Origin: CAYNJF01 sp964397555
Lineage (GTDB): Bacteria > Pseudomonadota > Gammaproteobacteria > Berkiellales > Berkiellaceae
Length of the DNA: 19,176 bases
Direction: 5' to 3'
Assembly (NCBI GenBank): GCA_964397555.1
Contig: CAYNJF010000040.1
Location: forward strand, 1-19,176
Shown here: in pieces, positions 13,755 through 19,176 of the stretch
How positions within the stretch are numbered: position 1 is the stretch's first letter
How the letters are laid out: the number at the start of each line of letters is the position of its first letter
Notes under the pieces: model-generated
Seen by the model: only the letters and a program-made list of their open reading frames with translations
What the model was told of the DNA's origin: nothing
Databases searched by the model: none
Position numbers and translations under genes: made by a program

Positions 13755-15860
13755 TTATCTGCCTCGGTTGCGCCTTTGCGGTTGAGAGGGCTTGACGCTT
13801 GGTGGGGTTTGAATGGCCTCAACTTTGGTTAACATTTTGGCCAAAGAGGTTTTCTTGGTTCCTCCGAATCGACCTCGAACCTCCATTAAGCTCTCAAATT
13901 CCTCGCGCTCTCGTTGGGGGATCGAGGCTTTGGCCATCTCGAGGGTCATGTTTTGATCGTGGGCAAATGCCGTTTCAAGCTGGCGAATGAAGTTGAGTTG
14001 TTTATCCCATGATTTTCTGTCCCGAACTTTAGAATGAGAATAAAAATGCGTGGTTGATTTTTTTTGGGGTCCCGAGAGCTTTACGCTTGCCTCAAGCTTT
14101 CGACGCAGCGCTTGAATCTCTCTGAGCGATTGCAGCTGTCTAGAGTCATCCTGAGCCTTTTCAGTCAAAAGGATATCCACACTTAAGCTTTGAATCGACG
14201 CTTGCAGTTCCTTTTTTTCATCATTATCAATAAGGATAATCGCTGGATAGTTTTCAGGGTGTTCAGATTGGCTGCGAGCGACTTCGGTCATCGAATCTGA
14301 GATGGATTCGCAAACGCCTATGATCTTCTCTTGCACCCCTTTGAGGCGTGAGGGGTTCATCTTGGCACGGGCTAAGTCAAGCTCGAGCATTTCAAGCTCA
14401 TTGAGGTGTCTGATTTGATCGCTCTCACTGATGTTTGCGGCTTTGGCAATGGCTGAATATTTGGTTTTAACTTGCAAAAGCCAGGCTTGTCTGTCACGGA
14501 TAAGGTTCACATGATAATTCTCAAGCTCTTTATCATAGCGCACCTGCTGACCATCTTTTTTGAAATACGTCAGCGGTGAGGTCCAGTACGCTTGAGCTTC
14601 TCGATGTAAATAGTCTTGCTCAACCAGTTGTTCGTTGGTGGGGATGGCTTTTTCACATTTTTTTGCTCGCGCTATCTGGAGTGGATTAAAATCATGCTTC
14701 TCATAAAAAGCATCCATATTGTCCACGCGATGGTGTTGAATGTAGGCTTGATACTCGGAAAGCTTTGACTGGTCGACATCCTCATTGAGCTTGAGCTTAT
14801 GTTCTACCTCAGCAAAACGATCCATCATGGCCTCATCGAGAAAGTATGTTTGAAGTAGCTCGTCGATGTTAAGCACCTTATGCTTTTTCAGTAGGGTAAC
14901 GTAGGCGCTGGAATCAAGAGCGCTGTAGGCGTCTGAGGACTCGTTTTGTGCAAATTTAATCCTCGCTTTTCGAATGTCATCCGCAGAGGTCTGCCACTTG
15001 TGATATGAAACTTCTTTTTTCTGGGTTTTCTTTTTTCCGAACAAGAAAAATTTGCGGACCGTCTTGTAGGACATAAAGCGTTTTTTTGAACCATGGACGG
15101 CAACTAAGTCCAGAGCGTCCATTTTCTTCTCTTTGCTGGACTTGCGTTCTTTCCATGATATTTTATCGAGCTCTCGGCGTTGCTCAGGGGTGAGAAACTC
15201 CCCCATCATTTCTACCGCTTGGTGCACACAATTGTTGCGGGTAAAGGTATATTTATCGGATTGCATTTGTTGACGATGAAGCTGTTGGTATCGTTGAGCG
15301 GATTTTTTCACTCGTTCAACCTGCTCTTTGGATGGAGGGTTTTTTTCAGAAAGAGATTGCTGAGCCTCCAAGTAACTGATTTCTATGGCTTTCAGTTCAT
15401 CCAGTTCCTTTTGAATGCGTTTTCTGATTTGATCATCAGATAAGTCATTCAAATTGTTCAAGCGTCGATAGTTTTCAATCTGTTTGTTGTAAAAATGTTG
15501 GCGCTGAGCCACCATACGTTCAAGCTTTTCTTTTTGTTCTTTGGATATTTCAAACGTGATGTGTGAGTTTACCCCAGCTTTTTCAAAATAGCGTAAGCTT
15601 TCTTTTTTGAAGGTTCCTACGCTGACCGGATCAAAACCGATGGCTTTCCCTATGGCTGAATCGGCTACCGAATAAAATCCATAAGCCCCCAACGCTTGCA
15701 CGGGGCTATCTGGATCGACCTCGCCTTGACCATTGGTCGGTGCTTTGGACAGCACAAGACATCCGTGACCAAAACCCAATCCACCTTCCATCAGACAAAA
15801 ACTGACAAAATACTTTTCTTCCTGAGTGGAGTTGTTATCTTTTGGTGATGGGTCAGCCAT
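13755..15860 (-). CDS. Large coiled-coil protein with putative permuted NlpC/P60-like cysteine hydrolase N-terminus
   Basis: A 701-residue protein with no signal peptide or transmembrane helix and no family that I recognise for certain. Residues 18-40 (FVSFCLMEGGLGFGHGCLVL) are hydrophobic and contain GHG (H32); residues 208-220 read RNNCVHQAVEMMG with C211 and H213. A His near the N-terminus followed much later by an Asn-Cys-x-His helix is the pattern of circularly permuted papain-like proteins such as the LRAT and DUF4105 groups; this is an inference. A helical, Lys/Glu/Gln-rich insert (about 103-205) separates the two motifs. The rest is mostly charged helix, probably coiled coil (especially 290-360 and 470-630), with a basic, Pro-rich tail ending QRRNRGR. 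GAGG precedes the ATG. It stands alone between miaB and purK, with its own upstream palindrome, and may be a host-directed or toxin-like protein. Confidence 0.75.
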   Translation of the reverse strand: MADPSPKDNNSTQEEKYFVSFCLMEGGLGFGHGCLVLSKAPTNGQGEVDPDSPVQALGAYGFYSVADSAIGKAIGFDPVSVGTFKKESLRYFEKAGVNSHITFEISKEQKEKLERMVAQRQHFYNKQIENYRRLNNLNDLSDDQIRKRIQKELDELKAIEISYLEAQQSLSEKNPPSKEQVERVKKSAQRYQQLHRQQMQSDKYTFTRNNCVHQAVEMMGEFLTPEQRRELDKISWKERKSSKEKKMDALDLVAVHGSKKRFMSYKTVRKFFLFGKKKTQKKEVSYHKWQTSADDIRKARIKFAQNESSDAYSALDSSAYVTLLKKHKVLNIDELLQTYFLDEAMMDRFAEVEHKLKLNEDVDQSKLSEYQAYIQHHRVDNMDAFYEKHDFNPLQIARAKKCEKAIPTNEQLVEQDYLHREAQAYWTSPLTYFKKDGQQVRYDKELENYHVNLIRDRQAWLLQVKTKYSAIAKAANISESDQIRHLNELEMLELDLARAKMNPSRLKGVQEKIIGVCESISDSMTEVARSQSEHPENYPAIILIDNDEKKELQASIQSLSVDILLTEKAQDDSRQLQSLREIQALRRKLEASVKLSGPQKKSTTHFYSHSKVRDRKSWDKQLNFIRQLETAFAHDQNMTLEMAKASIPQREREEFESLMEVRGRFGGTKKTSLAKMLTKVEAIQTPPSVKPSQPQRRNRGR

Positions 15861-15891
15861 GCAAGCCTCAAAATTTTCTTAAATTACGATG

Positions 15892-15903
15892 ATGTCTAGA
15901 CAT
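15892..15903. promoter_or_regulatory. Perfect 12-base palindrome upstream of the 701-residue protein gene
   Basis: ATGTCTAGACAT is exactly self-complementary and lies 31 bases upstream of the ATG at 15860. Flanking ATG and CAT extend the symmetry with one unpaired base. On the minus strand it is followed by TAATTT, a possible weak -10 box, so a repressor binding here could cover the promoter. A second, shorter inverted repeat (TGCGA, 3 bases, TCGCA) lies at 15922-15934. Confidence 0.35.
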
Positions 15904-15974
15904 TCATTGGGGATGAAAAGTTGCGATGGTCGCATATGCACGCAAAAGACGAATATAGAAAGATACCCTAAAGC

Positions 15975-16000
15975 GCGGATGGGCGTGTGTGCCCATCCGC
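15975..16000 (-). terminator. Stem-loop downstream of purK
   Basis: GCGGATGGGC (15975-15984) pairs perfectly with GCCCATCCGC (15991-16000), a 10-pair GC-rich stem with a 6-base loop, 23 bases after the purK stop codon. The minus strand continues GCTTTAGGG, so the T-run is poor. It most likely ends the purE-purK transcript before the next gene. Confidence 0.65.
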
Positions 16001-16023
16001 TCTGGTATGGTCATCTTGGATGG

Positions 16024-17061
16024 TTAAGATGAGGTAGGATAAGCGAGCGTCACATGACCGAGTTTTCGACCTTTTCGTGCCGATTTGCCGTAGTAGTAAA
16101 GGTTGGCACTTGGGTCAGATAAATAATCATTGAAATGACTTGGATCACCAATGATGTTGTCCATCTTGATTCGACGAAAGCTCTTGGTAGAGCCCAGCTC
16201 CAACCCAAGAATCGCTCGTAGATGATTTTCAAATTGAGAGCAGTCGCATGCATCCAGTGTCCAATGACCCGTGTTGTGAACACGAGGTGAGATTTCATTA
16301 ACCATGAGTTTGCCCTGGTAAGAAAAAAACTCCACGGCAAAGACGCCGACATAATCGCAGGCATCCCCAATCTGTTGGCATATCCTTTTGGCCTCGTCGT
16401 ATTCTGGCGCATCTGGTCGGTTGATGGTGGAGGACAAAATCCCCTGAACATGAGTGTTTTGGCACAGATCATAAGTTTCAAATTCACCTTGAGCGCTTCG
16501 AACACACACTAAAGAACACTCAAACTCAAAAGGGATGAATGATTCAGCGATGAGATTTGAAACCTGGGTGGGTAGTGCCTCTAGATCGCAACGATCACGA
16601 ATGACGTATTGGCCTTTGCCATCGTAGCCATGCTTTCGCTGCTTGAGGACAAGAGGGAGTCCCAGCTTTTCAATGGCGGTTTGGAGATCGTCGAAAGAAT
16701 CAACTGGGCAGAAGGGGGCGCAGTTGATTATATGTTCCGATAACAGCTTTTTTTCAAGAAGTCTGTCTTGGGCGATGCGTAATAGAGTGGCCTTTCCTTG
16801 GTAGGGCGCAAATTGCTCAAAGATGGATATTTCGCTGTCAGGCATGTGTTCATACTCAATACTGATCACATCATTTTGTTCACAAAAATGGCCTAAATCT
16901 TCAATGCTTGGATCCCAGCATGGTCCAAGTTCATGAGTAATCGCAGTCTTCGGATCGGCCCAAAACTGAAAGGATAAGCCGAGCTTTAGCCCTTCGATGG
17001 CCATGAGCTTACCGAGTTGACCGGCGCCAATGATCCCAACCTTTTTATGCCAAGGAGTCAT
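16024..17061 (-). CDS. purK: N5-carboxyaminoimidazole ribonucleotide synthase (PurK)
   Basis: A 345-residue ATP-grasp enzyme that uses ATP and bicarbonate to convert aminoimidazole ribonucleotide to N5-CAIR in purine synthesis. The N-terminal nucleotide-binding start is VGIIGAGQLGKLMA (8-21). The ATP-grasp loop is KQRKHGYDGKGQY (140-152), and the metal and substrate region is VNEISPRVHNTGHWTLDAC (254-272) followed by SQFENHLRAILG. The C-terminal YYYGKSARKGRKLGHVT motif is present. The ATG follows AAGAGGTG and overlaps the purE 3' end by 17 bases, so the two are co-translated. The length is slightly below the usual 355. Confidence 0.97.
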   Translation of the reverse strand: MTPWHKKVGIIGAGQLGKLMAIEGLKLGLSFQFWADPKTAITHELGPCWDPSIEDLGHFCEQNDVISIEYEHMPDSEISIFEQFAPYQGKATLLRIAQDRLLEKKLLSEHIINCAPFCPVDSFDDLQTAIEKLGLPLVLKQRKHGYDGKGQYVIRDRCDLEALPTQVSNLIAESFIPFEFECSLVCVRSAQGEFETYDLCQNTHVQGILSSTINRPDAPEYDEAKRICQQIGDACDYVGVFAVEFFSYQGKLMVNEISPRVHNTGHWTLDACDCSQFENHLRAILGLELGSTKSFRRIKMDNIIGDPSHFNDYLSDPSANLYYYGKSARKGRKLGHVTLAYPTSS

Positions 17062-17530
17062 GCTCTAACACCTCTTGCGTTTGTTTTTGGCGATACCCAT
17101 CGAGGGCCTCTCGAACGCCTGGATCATCATTAGCCAGGATGGAGGCCGCGAATAAGGCGGCGTTAATCGCCCCTGACTCTCCAATGGACATGGTCGCCAC
17201 ACTGACGCCCTTTGGCATTTGGACTATCGAGAGAAGGGAGTCAAGACCATTGAGGGCTTTAGACTGAACGGGTACCCCAATGACTGGAAGGGAAGTCTTA
17301 GCCGCGACCATACCCGGCAGATGGGCGGCGCCTCCAGCTCCTGCGATGATGGCTTTAAACCCTCGCTCTCTGGCGTTTTCGGCAAAATGAAACATTTTAT
17401 CGGGAGTTCGATGAGCTGAGACAACTTCAGTGTGATGGTCGATACCAAGACTTGATAACAGCGTCGAGGCAGGTTTCATGGTCGCCCAATCAGATTGTGA
17501 ACCCATGATGATAGCAATGTGTTTGGTCAT
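17045..17530 (-). CDS. purE: N5-carboxyaminoimidazole ribonucleotide mutase (PurE)
   Basis: A 161-residue class I PurE that isomerises N5-CAIR, the PurK product, to CAIR. Motifs are IMGSQSDW (8-15), VVSAHRTP (37-43 region, with catalytic H40), AGAGGAAHLPGM (63-74), GVPVQS (85-90) and GVSVATMSIG (108-117). The ATG follows AGGGAA at about 8 bases. It is the first gene of the purE-purK operon and diverges from def across a 168-base region. Confidence 0.97.
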   Translation of the reverse strand: MTKHIAIIMGSQSDWATMKPASTLLSSLGIDHHTEVVSAHRTPDKMFHFAENARERGFKAIIAGAGGAAHLPGMVAAKTSLPVIGVPVQSKALNGLDSLLSIVQMPKGVSVATMSIGESGAINAALFAASILANDDPGVREALDGYRQKQTQEVLEHDSLA

Positions 17531-17560
17531 GATACGATTCCCTGTAAAAAATTTAAAAAA

Positions 17561-17590
17561 ATCATATCATGACTGATACGCTTAGGTTAA
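17561..17590 (-). promoter_or_regulatory. Putative purE-purK promoter
   Basis: On the minus strand TTAACC (17585-17590, 4 of 6 matches to TTGACA) and TATGAT (17561-17566, 5 of 6 to TATAAT) are separated by 18 bases, about 30 bases before the purE start. Next to it lie AGTTAA-TTGCC-TTAACT (17604-17620) and GGCTTA-AAGA-TAAGCC (17635-17650), two small inverted repeats that could bind a regulator shared with the divergent def gene. I see no match to the E. coli PurR operator. Confidence 0.4.
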
Positions 17591-17698
17591 CCCAGAAGCT
17601 ACAAGTTAATTGCCTTAACTGTTAAGATCCAGTTGGCTTAAAGATAAGCCCAAGACGTTTTTGGTGTGAAGTAGGAATAAGCCAAAGGAGAGTAAATC

Positions 17699-18229
17699 AT
17701 GACCGTGTTAACCATTCGACGAGCCGGTGATCCGGTCCTCAAAGCACGAGCAAGCGAGGTAAAGCTCAACGACATCAAGTCTCAGTTTATTCAAAGTTTA
17801 ATAAGCGACATGTTCGAAACGATGAAACAGGCTCAAGGAGTTGGGCTTGCGGCCCCACAAGTGGGCCATAGCCTTCGAATCATGGTCTATGGTTTTGAAA
17901 AAAACTTAAGGTACCCCAATGAGGGCCCCGTGCCATTGTCCGCAGTCATTAATCCTGTGGTGAAGTCTATCGGGGATCTAAAACCATCGGGCATGGAAGG
18001 GTGCTTGAGCCTTCCGACACTCAGGGGGCCAATAAAGCGCTATGACAGACTTCATCTTGAGGGGTTGGGTGTGAACGGGGAGAGCATCCAAAAGGAAGTC
18101 AGTGGCTTTGAGGCACGCATTATTCAGCACGAGCTTGATCATCTTGATGGCACGCTCATCGTTGAGCGTGTTCATGATTTTACCCGTTTTGGATTCACAG
18201 ACGAGTTAGAGAGATTTGGTCACTTATGA
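17699..18229 (+). CDS. def: Peptide deformylase (paralogous type)
   Basis: A 176-residue metalloenzyme that removes the formyl group from nascent protein N-termini. All three family motifs are intact: GVGLAAPQVG (47-56), EGCLSLP (100-106, metal ligand C102) and QHELDHLDG (143-151, ligands H144 and H148, catalytic E145). A good AAGGAG site precedes the ATG. The neighbourhood lacks fmt, and the N-terminus and the C-terminal VHDFTRFGFTDEL stretch resemble the second deformylase copies of some gammaproteobacteria, so this is probably a paralogue rather than the fmt-linked enzyme. The stop codon overlaps the next ATG (ATGA). Confidence 0.94.
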   Translation: MTVLTIRRAGDPVLKARASEVKLNDIKSQFIQSLISDMFETMKQAQGVGLAAPQVGHSLRIMVYGFEKNLRYPNEGPVPLSAVINPVVKSIGDLKPSGMEGCLSLPTLRGPIKRYDRLHLEGLGVNGESIQKEVSGFEARIIQHELDHLDGTLIVERVHDFTRFGFTDELERFGHL

Positions 18230-19176
18230 ACAAACAGATAAACCATGAGATTGCGTTCGTTTGCAAAACCTTAGGATTAGGCGATTTGACCCAAGAGGTC
18301 ACTAACCTTTCAGGAGGTAACCTTCATTTAATGAGTGCTGCTCATACAACGAAGGGAAAGTTTGCCATAAAGACACTTTCAAAAAGCACAAAAAAATCCA
18401 TCGAAAGGTTTGAGCAAAGTGAACGAGTTGCCAGAGCCTTTCAAGATCAAGGCGTGTCTAGCATCTGTGCTATCTTAAACGATGGACACTACGTTCATCT
18501 CATTGAAGGTGAACACTACTTAGTTTATCCCTTGATCGACGCCAAGCCTATACCAAAGAGTGCTTTAAGGGCTTCGCACTTTGAGTCGGTGGGTCGAACG
18601 TTTGGTCAGCTTCACCAAGCAGACCTACCAAACCATTTAATCGATCCAAGCTTGTACCCCAAAAGAGACTTAAGTGAGCTTGTCCAAGAGCTTTCTGCCT
18701 ATGGTGCTTCTTTTAACGATAAACAATATCAGTGTATTGAGGCATGGGTAGAGCAGCATGAACAGCTTAGCTTGCAATCCGACCGTCAAACCATTGTTTC
18801 CCACAACGACATGCATGCACATAATGTTATCTGGGATGCAAAGGGGGAAATGCATATCATTGACTGGGAGTCTTGTGGTCTGATTAATCCATGGGCTGAA
18901 GTTGTTGGGTATGGGCTTGAGTGGGTTGGGTTGACTGAGGGGGCCCCTAACTTTAGTCATTTTTCAATCCTTATGACAAACTATCTTGACGTCACAAAAG
19001 CGTCATGGCATGAGGAAAAAATAGTCCATGGGCTTTATGACTGGTTAGGAAGTTGCCTTTTGACTTGGGCTCTTTTTAATTTAAGGCGAGTGAAAGATGA
19101 TGATGCGCCATCCTTTGAGCACCTTCACGCCAAAAAAGTTCTTGATGAGAGAATGCTTCCTTTCTTGGATTATTTT
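18226..19176 (+). CDS. APH/choline-kinase-family phosphotransferase, C-terminus cut off
   Basis: An open frame of 317 codons that continues past the window end. It has the protein-kinase-like fold of the aminoglycoside phosphotransferase/choline kinase clan: a small N-lobe with the likely ATP-binding Lys in FAIK (K49), and the catalytic Brenner motif SHNDMHAHN (192-200; H193, D195, N200), followed by the metal-binding Asp in IIDWES (D213). The IIDWE form also occurs in thiamine kinase (ThiK) and LicA-type choline kinases, so the substrate cannot be fixed and antibiotic resistance should not be assumed. The ATG overlaps the def stop by four bases, indicating translational coupling. Confidence 0.85.
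   Translation, partial: MNKQINHEIAFVCKTLGLGDLTQEVTNLSGGNLHLMSAAHTTKGKFAIKTLSKSTKKSIERFEQSERVARAFQDQGVSSICAILNDGHYVHLIEGEHYLVYPLIDAKPIPKSALRASHFESVGRTFGQLHQADLPNHLIDPSLYPKRDLSELVQELSAYGASFNDKQYQCIEAWVEQHEQLSLQSDRQTIVSHNDMHAHNVIWDAKGEMHIIDWESCGLINPWAEVVGYGLEWVGLTEGAPNFSHFSILMTNYLDVTKASWHEEKIVHGLYDWLGSCLLTWALFNLRRVKDDDAPSFEHLHAKKVLDERMLPFLDYF

Noticed and set aside
1..19176. tRNA or rRNA genes, CRISPR arrays, insertion sequences, prophage or integron attachment sites
   Set aside because: None was recognised by eye on either strand; a dedicated search was not possible.

Overview
The window carries a compact, mostly minus-strand run of housekeeping genes typical of a gammaproteobacterium. The order miaB-ybeZ-ybeY-corC-lnt-leuS-lptE-holA-rsfS-rlmH-(mltB)-rlpA-dacA is recognisably the block found in Escherichia and Pseudomonas. 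Base composition looks intermediate, with no strong bias seen by eye. A 701-residue coiled-coil protein of uncertain role and an orphan small membrane protein make a host-associated lineage (for example in or near the Legionellales) plausible, but no gene here proves that placement.

Layout from left to right. 1-2485 (minus): the start of dacA, then rlpA and mltB, all peptidoglycan enzymes. 2642-3199 (plus): an unrecognised single-pass membrane protein that converges on rlmH with a 2-base gap. 3202-8075 (minus): rlmH, rsfS, holA, lptE and leuS, tightly packed or overlapping except for a 136-base gap between holA and rsfS. 8281-12207 (minus): lnt, corC, ybeY and ybeZ, the last three overlapping. 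12318-13643 (minus): miaB. 13755-15860 (minus): the 701-residue protein, whose N-terminus shows a His...Asn-Cys-x-His pattern like permuted NlpC/P60/LRAT-type cysteine hydrolases. 16024-17530 (minus): purE-purK for purine synthesis. 17699-19176 (plus): a peptide deformylase of the paralogous type, translationally coupled to an APH/choline-kinase-like phosphotransferase cut by the window end.

The genes fall into working groups: cell-wall hydrolysis and carboxypeptidase (dacA, rlpA, mltB), ribosome assembly and maturation (rlmH, rsfS, ybeY, probably ybeZ), tRNA charging and modification (leuS, miaB), envelope biogenesis (lptE, lnt), replication (holA), and purine synthesis (purE, purK).

The most noteworthy points are these: nadD is absent between holA and rsfS; mrdA-mrdB is absent between rlmH and rlpA; the LeuRS editing motif TTRPDT reads TTCPHT; the 701-residue protein looks like a new fusion; and perfect operon-end stem-loops occur that lack U-tracts.
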